64,000 nucleotides of DNA from positions 372,001-436,000 of the forward strand of contig NZ_VLLI01000003.1 in assembly GCF_007830615.1 (NCBI RefSeq). The letters are read 5' to 3'. Below the pieces are notes generated by a model that had not been told where the DNA came from, made no database searches, and worked only from the letters and a program-made list of their open reading frames with translations. Positions 35,081-42,343 of the stretch are shown here, piece by piece; within the stretch, counting starts at the first letter, position 1, and each line of letters starts with the position of its first letter. The stretch is from Mucilaginibacter frigoritolerans (GTDB taxonomy: Bacteria > Bacteroidota > Bacteroidia > Sphingobacteriales > Sphingobacteriaceae). A program made the position numbers and the translations under genes.

Positions 35081-35232
35081 AGTCGACTCACCCCGACGAG
35101 GCTTTGCCTGTCGACTCTCTCTATGGCAAGCCATAAAGAGGGTTAGAAAATAGGTCTTTTATTTTTTCACCCTCTTTCCGCCAAAGGCGAAGAGAGGGCG
35201 GTCCAGCGCAGCGTCGACCGGGTGAGTCTACT
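35081..35232. repeat. interspersed palindromic repeat, copy 3 (inward type)
   Basis: Occupies the centre of the 349-bp divergent gap between gldA and aguB. Ends are AGTCGACTCACCCCGACG and CGTCGACCGGGTGAGTC. Inside: variable hairpin GACGAGGCTTTGCCTGTC, hairpin with tip ATGGCAAGCCAT and AAAGAGGG, T-rich spacer, hairpin CCCTCTTTC/AGAGAGGG, variable hairpin around GTCCAGCGCAGCGTCGAC. Outside it the gap holds only the two promoter boxes. Confidence 0.88.
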
Positions 35233-35334
35233 CTACGCGCGGCATCATCCCGTACACATTTCCCCCACCCTCATCCCACCGTAATTTTTATCAATGTAAC
35301 GCTCAACCCTATCCTATTTCGCACTAAAAATCAC

Positions 35335-35342
35335 TACTTTTG
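35335..35342 (+). promoter_or_regulatory. candidate -7 box for the aguB-aguA unit
   Basis: TACTTTTG (TAnnTTTG), 17 bp before the aguB ATG. Upstream the -33 region is imperfect (TTTC at 35317-35320, with a short 14-bp spacer). Confidence 0.45.
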
Positions 35343-35359
35343 CGCAAATTTTTAGCGGG

Positions 35360-36229
35360 ATGAGTAAAGTAAATGTAGGCCTGGTACAAATGAGCTGTAC
35401 TGCCAATAAACAGGAAAATTTAGATAAAGCAATCAGCAAGGTTCGCGAAACTGCCAAAAAGGGTGCACAAATAATTTGCTTACAGGAATTATTTACCTCA
35501 CTTTATTTTTGCGATGTGGAAGACTACGACAATTTTAAACTTGCCGAAGCTATTCCCGGTCCGTCTACCGATGCTTTATCAGCTGTTGCTAAAGAATTGA
35601 ATGTGGTAATTATTGCCTCACTATTTGAAAAACGTGCGCAGGGCCTTTACCACAATACTACCGCTGTTTTAGATGCCGATGGTACTTACCTTGGTAAATA
35701 CCGCAAAATGCACATCCCTGATGATCCCGGTTTTTACGAAAAATTTTACTTCACCCCTGGTGATCTGGGTTATAAAGTGTTTAAAACCAAATACGCTACC
35801 ATTGGTGTGTTGATCTGCTGGGATCAATGGTATCCGGAAGCTGCCCGCATCACTGCATTAATGGGTGCCGAAATATTATTTTACCCAACAGCAATAGGCT
35901 GGGCCACCACGCAGGATGAAGCCACTAATGTAGAACAATATAATGCTTGGCAAACCATTCAACGTTCACATGCTGTGGCAAATGGTGTACACGTAGTGAG
36001 TGTTAACCGCGCAGGTGAAGAAGCAGGACTTAAATTCTGGGGCGGATCATTTTTTTCCAATCCATTTGGTACCGTAATTTATCAATCACCTCACGAAACC
36101 GAAGATATTGCCGTGCAGGAACTGGATTTGGATAAATCAGATTATTATCGCAGCCGCTGGCCATTTATGCGCGACAGGAGGATTGATTCTTACCAGCCAA
36201 TAACTAAACGATTTATTGACGAGGAGTAA
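35360..36229 (+). CDS. aguB: N-carbamoylputrescine amidase
   Basis: 289-residue nitrilase-superfamily amidohydrolase converting N-carbamoylputrescine to putrescine. The triad is visible: Glu in QELFTSLYF (about residue 42), Lys in YRKMHIPDDP (about residue 116) and Cys in GVLICWDQWYPEAA (about residue 153). The WDQWYPEAAR and AIGWATTQDEATNV stretches are those of plant and bacterial AguB. The pathway partner aguA lies downstream, separated only by an S23 cassette. Confidence 0.96.
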   Translation: MSKVNVGLVQMSCTANKQENLDKAISKVRETAKKGAQIICLQELFTSLYFCDVEDYDNFKLAEAIPGPSTDALSAVAKELNVVIIASLFEKRAQGLYHNTTAVLDADGTYLGKYRKMHIPDDPGFYEKFYFTPGDLGYKVFKTKYATIGVLICWDQWYPEAARITALMGAEILFYPTAIGWATTQDEATNVEQYNAWQTIQRSHAVANGVHVVSVNRAGEEAGLKFWGGSFFSNPFGTVIYQSPHETEDIAVQELDLDKSDYYRSRWPFMRDRRIDSYQPITKRFIDEE

Positions 36230-36233
36230 ATTA

Positions 36234-36730
36234 GTCCATGGTCGATGGACCATAGACCATGGCTGGAAAATGGTTTTTGAATTAAACTAGCATCCATCCA
36301 AACATAAAATCACTGGAAAATAATGGCGTTTAAATTTGAGAATCTTCAGGTATGGCAAAAGGCTTTGGATTTAACTGAAGATATTGATCTTTTAACAAAA
36401 AAAAGTTTCCCAAAGGATGAGTTGTTCATTTTAACTTCGCAAATAAAACGAGCTGCGGATTCTGTAGTACTAAATATTGCTGAGGGATGTACCGGGCAAA
36501 CCAATCCTGTTTTTAAAACTTTTCTGGGCTATTCGTTAAGGTCGGCAATAGAAGTAGTTTCCTGTTTGTTTATCACTAAAAAAAGAAATATAATAACAGA
36601 TGATGATTTTCAAAAGCTATACAACGAATATCAATCACTTACGAAAATGATCACCTCTTTAAGAAATACGTTATAAATATTATATCACAAAAAACTCCTA
36701 CCATGGACTATGGACCATGGACTATGGACC
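36234..36730 (+). mobile_element. IVS-like four-helix-bundle cassette B
   Basis: About 500-bp unit, one gene between inverted repeats. The left arm (36234-36262) starts GTCCATGGTCGATGGACCAT; the right arm (36701-36730) starts CCATGGACTATGGACCATGG. The arms pair at roughly 25 of 29 positions, and both consist of tandem ACTATGGACC/ACCATGG words. It starts 5 bp after the aguB stop; a further word copy, ACTATGGAC at 36738-36746, contains the aguA ATG itself. Same layout as cassette A, with a different word sequence. Confidence 0.65.
36323..36676 (+). CDS. four-helix-bundle protein, S23/IVS family, copy B
   Basis: 117-residue S23-type four-helix bundle, close paralog of the copy at 14954-15304: FENLQVWQKALDLTEDID, LTSQIKRAADSVVLNIAEGC, FKTFLGYSLRSAIEVVSCLF, then a more divergent C-terminal helix (KMITSLRNTL). 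The identical core GYSLRSAIEVVSCLFI in both copies suggests recent common ancestry or selection. It sits inside the aguB-aguA unit in the same orientation and within terminal inverted repeats. Nucleic-acid binding is expected from the family; function unknown. Confidence 0.9.
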   Translation: MAFKFENLQVWQKALDLTEDIDLLTKKSFPKDELFILTSQIKRAADSVVLNIAEGCTGQTNPVFKTFLGYSLRSAIEVVSCLFITKKRNIITDDDFQKLYNEYQSLTKMITSLRNTL

Positions 36731-36740
36731 CTCATAAACT

Positions 36741-37787
36741 ATGGACTTAAAAACTTTTCCTTCCCAATCAGGTTTCCACTTCCCTGCTGAGTGGGCCAAA
36801 CATACGGCAACCTGGCTGAGCTGGCCGCATAAACAGGAATCATGGCCGGGCAAAATAGGCATGATCTATCATCGCTATGCCGAGTTTGTAAAAGCGCTTA
36901 CCGAAGGCGAACTGGTGCGCATTAATGTGGGCGATGAGCAAATGAAAGCCTTTGCAAAACAGCAGCTGCAAATGGTTGGGGTTGATTTAACCAGGGTTGA
37001 GTTTTTTGATTTTGCAACCAATGATGCCTGGTGCCGCGATCACGGGCCCGCATTTTTAGTAAACCAGAATACTAAACAAAAAGTAATTGTTGATTGGGGC
37101 TATAATGCCTGGGGCGGCAAATATCCGCCGTTTGAGCTGGATGATGTGATTCCTACCAAAATTGGTGAGCATTTTGGTTTGCCGGTGTACCATCCGGGTA
37201 TAGTAATGGAAGGCGGCTCGGTTGATTTTAATGGTGCCGGTACTGTATTAACTACTACTGCTTGTTTGCTCAACAAAAACCGAAACCCGCACTTAAATCA
37301 GCAGCAAATTGAAGAATACCTGTACAACTATTATGGTATGCAGCAGGTGCTTTGGCTGGGCGATGGTATTGTTGGTGATGATACCGACGGACATATTGAT
37401 GATATTACCCGTTTTGTAAATGAAGATACCGTAGTTACCGTTGTTGAAGAAAATAAAAACGACGAGAACTACCACATCTTACAGGAAAACCTGCAAACCC
37501 TTAAAACCATGCGCCTGCTAAACGGCAAGCAATTAAATATTATTGAGTTGCCGATGCCAGATGCGGTGATCTACGACGATCAACGTTTACCGGCATCATA
37601 TGCTAACTTTTATATTGGCAATACTGCCGTTGTGGTACCCACCTACCGTTCAAAAAATGACGATAAGGCGCTGGATATTTTACAACAGTGCTTCCCGGAA
37701 AGGAGAGTTATCGGCATTGACTCTACCGATATCATCTGGGGACTGGGTAGTTTCCATTGTTTGAGTCAGCAGGAGCCTGAAGTTTAA
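36741..37787 (+). CDS. aguA: agmatine deiminase
   Basis: 348-residue enzyme of the peptidyl-arginine-deiminase superfamily that converts agmatine to N-carbamoylputrescine. Motifs: WLSWPHKQESWPG at the N terminus, NDAWCRDHGPAFLV, GIVMEGGSVDFNGAGTVLTT, GDDTDGHIDDITRFV with the catalytic Asp/His, and the nucleophile cysteine in WGLGSFHCLSQQEP at the C terminus. Full length. It works with AguB in arginine-decarboxylase-derived putrescine synthesis. Its ATG lies in the last repeat word of cassette B. A strong hairpin terminator follows. Confidence 0.96.
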   Translation: MDLKTFPSQSGFHFPAEWAKHTATWLSWPHKQESWPGKIGMIYHRYAEFVKALTEGELVRINVGDEQMKAFAKQQLQMVGVDLTRVEFFDFATNDAWCRDHGPAFLVNQNTKQKVIVDWGYNAWGGKYPPFELDDVIPTKIGEHFGLPVYHPGIVMEGGSVDFNGAGTVLTTTACLLNKNRNPHLNQQQIEEYLYNYYGMQQVLWLGDGIVGDDTDGHIDDITRFVNEDTVVTVVEENKNDENYHILQENLQTLKTMRLLNGKQLNIIELPMPDAVIYDDQRLPASYANFYIGNTAVVVPTYRSKNDDKALDILQQCFPERRVIGIDSTDIIWGLGSFHCLSQQEPEV

Positions 37788-37807
37788 ACAACGATATTAT
37801 TATAGCA

Positions 37808-37841
37808 AAAAAGCGGAATGGATTTCACCATTCCGCTTTTT
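37808..37841. terminator. bidirectional terminator between aguA and qorB-like gene
   Basis: 14-bp perfect inverted repeat AAAAAGCGGAATGG (37808-37821) / CCATTCCGCTTTTT (37828-37841), 6-base loop, between convergent genes. Confidence 0.9.
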
Positions 37842-37861
37842 CTTTTTAGGCAGATCTGTTA

Positions 37862-38743
37862 TTATTTTTTATAAACCGATTGCAGGTAAGTAGCAACACT
37901 TACAGGCTTACGGCCCAAAATAGTTTCCAGCTCATTGGTAACATTTTCAAACTCACCTTGCGCATTGGCCTGGCTAAAGCCTGCAAAAAGACCAATATAT
38001 TCGGCAGGTACGCCTGCTTTGGTAAGTGTAGCTTCAAATTCAGGTACTGAAGCAGCAACGTAGTTTATTTTTACCCCGGTAATACCACTTATAATTTCGG
38101 CAATTTGCGCCCATGATACACCTTCGCTACCAGCCAGTTCAAATGATTTATTGATGTATTTCCCGCTTTCATCCAGCAATACGTTTGCACCCGCTTCGGC
38201 CTGATCGGTACGCAGTGCAAAAGCTGTTTTACCATCGCCGGCAGGCAAATAAATAATTTTGGTATCCAGCAGATGTTCGCCAGCAAAAATGGGAATCATA
38301 TCGGCATAAATACCGTGCTGCAATAGGGTGTAATTTAACCCCGATGCTTTCAGTTTTGCCTCGGTGCTTAAATGCGAGTGGGCCACAAAAGCAATGGGTG
38401 TGGTATCAGTTTCGTTTTTGCGCTGAAAGCTGGTATACACCACGTGCTTTACTCCTGCTTCTTTAGCGGCGTTTACCACATTGTCATGCTGCTGGGCACG
38501 GTTAGCAATATCATTGCCCGATACCATGTAAACTTTATCAATCCCCTTAAAAGCACTTACCAGCGATGCATAATCACTATAGTCGCCCACATGAATGGTA
38601 ACGCCCTGCGCTTTAAATCCGTCAGCTTTGGCGGCATCGCGTACCAAAATATGAATGTTGCTTGCTGCTGTTTTTTTCAGCAGGCTTTCGGTTACTGCTT
38701 TACCTAATTGGCCGGTTGCACCGGTTACTAAAATATGGCTCAT
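37862..38743 (-). CDS. NmrA-like NAD(P)H quinone oxidoreductase (QorB/YtfG type)
   Basis: 293-residue atypical SDR. The cofactor loop is LVTGATGQLGKAVTESLLKK at the N terminus. YTSFQRKNETDTTPIAFVAH, LNYTLLQHGIYADMIPIF, LPAGDGKTAFALRTDQAEAG and the late FELAGSEGVSWAQIAEIISG run parallel to E. coli YtfG/QorB. The start at MSHILV (38743) is chosen over an ATG 81 bp upstream, which would run through the operator-like repeats. It is divergently transcribed from an HxlR regulator, the same arrangement as ytfG-ytfH in enterobacteria, suggesting quinone/electrophile response. Confidence 0.9.
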   Translation of the reverse strand: MSHILVTGATGQLGKAVTESLLKKTAASNIHILVRDAAKADGFKAQGVTIHVGDYSDYASLVSAFKGIDKVYMVSGNDIANRAQQHDNVVNAAKEAGVKHVVYTSFQRKNETDTTPIAFVAHSHLSTEAKLKASGLNYTLLQHGIYADMIPIFAGEHLLDTKIIYLPAGDGKTAFALRTDQAEAGANVLLDESGKYINKSFELAGSEGVSWAQIAEIISGITGVKINYVAASVPEFEATLTKAGVPAEYIGLFAGFSQANAQGEFENVTNELETILGRKPVSVATYLQSVYKK

Positions 38744-38778
38744 TGTTTTTTGTTTTTTTAATGAATAAAATTTATTAC

Positions 38779-38802
38779 TTACTTTTAGAGAGTTAAAAGT
38801 AA
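38779..38802. promoter_or_regulatory. inverted repeat near the qorB-like start, candidate HxlR operator 1
   Basis: Perfect 9-bp arms TTACTTTTA (38779-38787) and TAAAAGTAA (38794-38802), 6-bp spacer, 36 bp upstream of the qorB-like ATG. The spacing of the half-site centres is compatible with a winged-helix dimer such as HxlR proteins. Confidence 0.55.
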
Positions 38803-38845
38803 ATAGTAACCTACTACAAAACAAGAAGGCACTTTTAAATCAGTC

Positions 38846-38863
38846 ACTTACCCCCGGGTAAGT
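38846..38863. promoter_or_regulatory. palindrome ACTTACCCCCGGGTAAGT, candidate HxlR operator 2
   Basis: Arms ACTTACCC and GGGTAAGT with a 2-bp centre, 22 bp before the HxlR gene ATG. It shares the outer ACTT...AAGT pattern with the other palindrome. Position suggests autoregulation. Confidence 0.55.
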
Positions 38864-38884
38864 ATTACTGAAAAACAACTAGTT

Positions 38885-39259
38885 ATGATTGCAGAAAATT
38901 ATAAAAATTACAGTTTGGTGGATGATTGTCCGGTTAGAAACGTGCTGGACAGGGTGGGCGACAAATGGTCGATACTCATTATCTCTATTTTAGGCGAGTG
39001 TGGCACGCTGCGTTTTAACGAGCTGAACAATTTAATTGGCAATATATCGCAAAAGATGCTTACCGTAACGCTTAAAACCCTGGAAGCAGATGGCCTGGTT
39101 GACCGAAAGATGTATCCGCAAATACCACCGAAGGTGGAGTATAGCCTTACCCCGCTTGGCGAAAGCCTGTTGCCTTTTATTGAGAGCCTTACCCACTGGG
39201 CAAAAGAGAACATGCCTGCTATATTAGTATCGAGGGCTAAGTATAAGAGCAACAACTAA
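38885..39259 (+). CDS. HxlR-family transcriptional regulator (YtfH-like)
   Basis: 124-residue winged-helix regulator. DDCPVRNVLDRVGDKWSILI contains the N-terminal cysteine (Cys15) that redox- and quinone-sensing HxlR proteins such as YodB/QorR/HypR use. The recognition helix region is GNISQKMLTVTLKTLEADGL and the wing is PPKVEYSLTPLGESLLPFIE. It is encoded divergently from the QorB-like reductase with two palindromes in the gap. It probably represses both genes until the cysteine is modified. Confidence 0.93.
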   Translation: MIAENYKNYSLVDDCPVRNVLDRVGDKWSILIISILGECGTLRFNELNNLIGNISQKMLTVTLKTLEADGLVDRKMYPQIPPKVEYSLTPLGESLLPFIESLTHWAKENMPAILVSRAKYKSNN

Positions 39260-39337
39260 CGGTAAAAAACGGTAGCGTTGTTTACCGACAAATTATCCCT
39301 CCCTGCCGACTTCCGCAACCTGCCTGCCAATATTGCA

Positions 39338-39368
39338 TTGCCCGCGGTTCTATATCGCCCTACATTTG
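39338..39368 (+). promoter_or_regulatory. promoter of the LiaI-like gene
   Basis: TTG (39338-39340), 20-bp spacer, TACATTTG (39361-39368), matching the Bacteroidota -33/-7 consensus. The ATG is 23 bp further on. Confidence 0.65.
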
Positions 39369-39391
39369 GGTAAGATTTAAAACTAATAGCA

Positions 39392-39766
39392 ATGACAACT
39401 TTAACAGACATCCCAAATAAAACAAACCGCAAAACACTTGCAGGCATCATTATATTAATCATCGGCAGCGTATTGCTGATCAATCAGCTTGATATTTTCT
39501 TTTTCCCTCACTGGCTGTTTAGCTGGCCAATGTGGATGATAGGCTATGGCTTTTACATGGGCTATAAATACAACTTCAAAAAACCTTTCTGGATTTGGGT
39601 AACCGTACTGGGCTTTGCCTTTTTAGTAACCCAAAACATTGATAATGCCGGCAGGTTTATGTGGCCAATATCCATCATTGGCGTAGGTACCTGGATGGTA
39701 TTAAAACATAACAACAAATACAAAGACGAGCCTTACCAGGCCAATAATAAATATACAGAGATATAA
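39392..39766 (+). CDS. LiaI-LiaF-like transmembrane region protein
   Basis: 124-residue protein with about four membrane helices and no soluble domain: NRKTLAGIIILIIGSVLLIN, QLDIFFFPHWLFSWPMWMIG, FWIWVTVLGFAFLV and FMWPISIIGVGTWMVLKHNN. Its whole length matches the N-terminal membrane half of the LiaF-like protein at 43573 (shared GIxLLxxGxxLLxxQLDxFFxPHWLFxWP). It therefore represents the membrane unit alone, without the C-terminal LiaF domain. Function unknown; envelope-stress association inferred. It has its own promoter and a hairpin terminator. Confidence 0.88.
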   Translation: MTTLTDIPNKTNRKTLAGIIILIIGSVLLINQLDIFFFPHWLFSWPMWMIGYGFYMGYKYNFKKPFWIWVTVLGFAFLVTQNIDNAGRFMWPISIIGVGTWMVLKHNNKYKDEPYQANNKYTEI

Positions 39767-39790
39767 TACAGGTTAATTTTCATAGTGGTT

Positions 39791-39827
39791 AGGCGCCGGG
39801 CAGGGAAACTTGTCCGGCGTCTTTTTT
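39791..39827 (+). terminator. terminator after the LiaI-like gene
   Basis: Hairpin AGGCGCCGGGCAGG / CTTGTCCGGCGTC (with G-U pairs) followed by TTTTTT at 39822-39827, 25 bp after the stop. Confidence 0.75.
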
Positions 39828-39840
39828 ATGTTGAACGATA

Positions 39841-40986
39841 TTAGTTAGAAACCGTGAACCAGGGAATGTTAAACAAACCATGCTTTAGGTTTACGGTTAT
39901 ACTACTGCCTACAGGATGCCGATAGTAAATTTTGCTTGAAACCTCAATACTCCCTGGACTGCCATGTTCTTCCCATGGTTTTAAATAAAGATAGTAGTGT
40001 GTGCCTTTACTATTGCTTATATCAACACTTTCAACTTTGGTATAGATTATCTGAGGTTTTGACTCATCAAAAACGCAATTAATGGTAACAATGTTTCCAT
40101 ACATATACATAACTGATATTAAAAGCATGAAAAATATTTGGCCGCCTTTAGGCAAAGCATTATTAATACCAGTTTTGTATAAAAGGAAGGAAATGAATAG
40201 TGCACTAATAATTATCAGAATAAAGGCATTTTGGAACTGATAAATCTCATAATCGCCAATTGACTTAACAAGTGTAATTATAGCCGGAACCATAAAGCCA
40301 ATCACAATAAACCAATAAACACTTCTCTTACTGTCTGATACAAACTTAATCAGCCCGCTACTAAACTGCATAACCAAAATCCCTGCTAAAGGATAAAGAA
40401 ACAGGAATAACACGGTGAATTTGTTACTGAAGAATAACATGGCAAAACCGCCAACGCCTCCCCAAATATTGTATGCTATTGATATTTGCTTGGCTTTTTC
40501 AATTTTTTTATTGCGTTCCTCTTCGGTAGCTCCAAGACTGGTATCGTTTGCTAGTTTTTCTTGTTCCTGCTTTAAATCAACTTCATTCAAATCAGCAAAG
40601 TTCTCTTTTAGCCATTTGGCCAAATCCTCACTGTTCCCTAAATCCGAATAATTATTAATGGTGATTTTAGTGTGATTTGGAGCTGCTGATTCTATTACGA
40701 TCACTTTGGGAGTAATTCTGCAACCTTTTACGTTTGCGGTTGGTATCTCTTTAGTACCAAACGCATTTATACTGATGATGCCATCTGCAGAAATAATGAT
40801 CTTTCTTCTAATCTGGCTTACAATAATCCAAAGGGCAAGCAGAAATATAACTATGGGAAATGCCAACAGGCCATCACCTGTTCTGGAGCGATCAAGCGAC
40901 AAAAGGAACAGCGCAAATGCGATCATTAAAAATGCAGCAATACTGTAGAATATCTTATAACCTCTTGAATTGGTAAATTCTTCCAT
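39841..40986 (-). CDS. PH-like polytopic membrane protein, paralog a
   Basis: 381 residues. Two N-terminal membrane helices are followed by a soluble region with a bacterial PH-like pattern (RRKIIISADGIISINAFGTK, VIVIESAAPNHTKITINNY), then an acidic stretch with DLNEVDLKQEQ, SLGATEEERNKK, and at least four further membrane helices (residues 175-300). The C-terminal soluble segment repeats a conserved ending KHGLFNIPWFTVSN. It is closely paralogous, block by block, to the gene at 41084. No function is known; a membrane-bound sensor or scaffold is only a guess. Confidence 0.82.
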   Translation of the reverse strand: MEEFTNSRGYKIFYSIAAFLMIAFALFLLSLDRSRTGDGLLAFPIVIFLLALWIIVSQIRRKIIISADGIISINAFGTKEIPTANVKGCRITPKVIVIESAAPNHTKITINNYSDLGNSEDLAKWLKENFADLNEVDLKQEQEKLANDTSLGATEEERNKKIEKAKQISIAYNIWGGVGGFAMLFFSNKFTVLFLFLYPLAGILVMQFSSGLIKFVSDSKRSVYWFIVIGFMVPAIITLVKSIGDYEIYQFQNAFILIIISALFISFLLYKTGINNALPKGGQIFFMLLISVMYMYGNIVTINCVFDESKPQIIYTKVESVDISNSKGTHYYLYLKPWEEHGSPGSIEVSSKIYYRHPVGSSITVNLKHGLFNIPWFTVSN

Positions 40987-41021
40987 TATTTATAATTGTG
41001 ATGGGTTAAAAATATACATTA
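40984..41021 (-). repeat. duplicated upstream sequence of the PH-like pair (copy a)
   Basis: CCATTATTTATAATTGTGAT followed by GGGTTAAAAATATACATT is nearly identical to 42242-42279 upstream of the second paralog. The duplication therefore included start region and probable promoter. Confidence 0.8.
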
Positions 41022-41083
41022 ACGGCAATAATTGATGTAAATAGTAACCTGCAATGTTAGCACCTTTTCAAGCTCTACATATT

Positions 41084-42244
41084 TTACTTTGTCAAATAAA
41101 ACCAGGGCACATTTAGCAAGCCTTTTTTAAGGTTTACATTTACCTGCCCACCAACCTGCACCTTGTAGTAAAATGATGCGGGTACGGCAACGTTTTCTTC
41201 TTTCTGGTGCGGGCCCCATTGTCCAATTACAATATGATAGGTTGTACTTTTGCCATGCGATATGTGGGCATCAGTTACGGTAGCTGCATAAACTTGTGGT
41301 GATGACTGGTCGAGTGCACAATTCATTAATAACGAACTCCCAAACCCTAAAATAGCCGATGTTAAAATGATGAATATAATCTGGCTGCCCAGCGTAGCAT
41401 TAGCCTTCTTTACAGAAAGGTAGTATAACACCGCAAAACAGATCACTGCAAATACAATGGCAGGCATCCATAAATTATCATAGCTCAATATATCCGCATT
41501 CAACAACGCCTGTATTACGGCGGCCATTGATGATAAAAACAAACCGGTAAAAATGGCTGGGTAGGCGCTGTTCTTTTTGGCAAACAACCTTATTATTCCT
41601 TTACTGGTGCCCATTATAACTATACCCGCTATGGGATAAAGCAGCGTTACAATTGCCAATATAGGATTCGTCATATGTGCATAGGCGGTAAAAAAGAATA
41701 ACCCCATGCCCCCAAAACCATAATACATGGTTAGCTGGCGTGATTTTTTTAATACAGAATCCCTATCCTCCTCTGTACGTCCTAAACTGGTATCCTGCAG
41801 AATCTCGTTTCTTTCCGCATCATAATCTACCGCGTTTAAATCGGCAAAATGTTCATTAAGCCATTGAATCAATTCTTTATAGCTGCCAATACTGGCATAG
41901 TCTCTAATAGTTATTTTTCCATAACCGTCAACTACCGATTCAATATAAATTGCCTTTTCCGCTACCCTGAATCCTTTGATATCCGCTTTTAAAAATTCTT
42001 TTGAACCCCAGATAGAGTAGTATGAAACACTTTCGTCTGAAACAATTACCTTTCTTTTATAAAGATTGATAGCGATGGCTACCGCCCCGGCAAAAGCCAC
42101 AACAGCGAATATGAGTAATGCTTCTGCGCCATTAACTGATTTTGCAACGTTTGCAAGCATTATTATTGACCCAACCAGCAATACAAGGGCAAATACGGCA
42201 TATAAAATCTTATAGCCTGTTGAAGTAATATATTCTTGTTCCAT
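41084..42244 (-). CDS. PH-like polytopic membrane protein, paralog b
   Basis: 386 residues, same architecture as paralog a: STGYKILYAVFALVLLVGSI (helix), KRKVIVSDESVSYYSIWGSK (PH-like start), AIYIESVVDGYGKITIRDYA, then LNAVDYDAERNEILQDTSLG and RTEEDRDSVLKKSRQ, four to five helices, and the ending LKKGLLNVPWFYLTK. The conserved small motifs DTSLGxTEExR and KKGLxNxPWF recur in both and may be of use for finding relatives. It lies divergent from the SAM hydrolase gene. Function unknown. Confidence 0.82.
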   Translation of the reverse strand: MEQEYITSTGYKILYAVFALVLLVGSIIMLANVAKSVNGAEALLIFAVVAFAGAVAIAINLYKRKVIVSDESVSYYSIWGSKEFLKADIKGFRVAEKAIYIESVVDGYGKITIRDYASIGSYKELIQWLNEHFADLNAVDYDAERNEILQDTSLGRTEEDRDSVLKKSRQLTMYYGFGGMGLFFFTAYAHMTNPILAIVTLLYPIAGIVIMGTSKGIIRLFAKKNSAYPAIFTGLFLSSMAAVIQALLNADILSYDNLWMPAIVFAVICFAVLYYLSVKKANATLGSQIIFIILTSAILGFGSSLLMNCALDQSSPQVYAATVTDAHISHGKSTTYHIVIGQWGPHQKEENVAVPASFYYKVQVGGQVNVNLKKGLLNVPWFYLTK

Positions 42245-42279
42245 TATTTATAATTGTGATGGTTTAAAAATATACATTT
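42242..42279 (-). repeat. duplicated upstream sequence of the PH-like pair (copy b)
   Basis: CCATTATTTATAATTGTGAT followed by GGTTTAAAAATATACATT, one mismatch from 40984-41021. The next bases are also partly alike (GCCAATA, GTGTAAATA). Confidence 0.8.
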
Positions 42280-42343
42280 CTGCCAATATGCGGTGTAAAT
42301 AATAAATTACTATTTTGTATCAGGTATCTTTTCCATTAATTGT

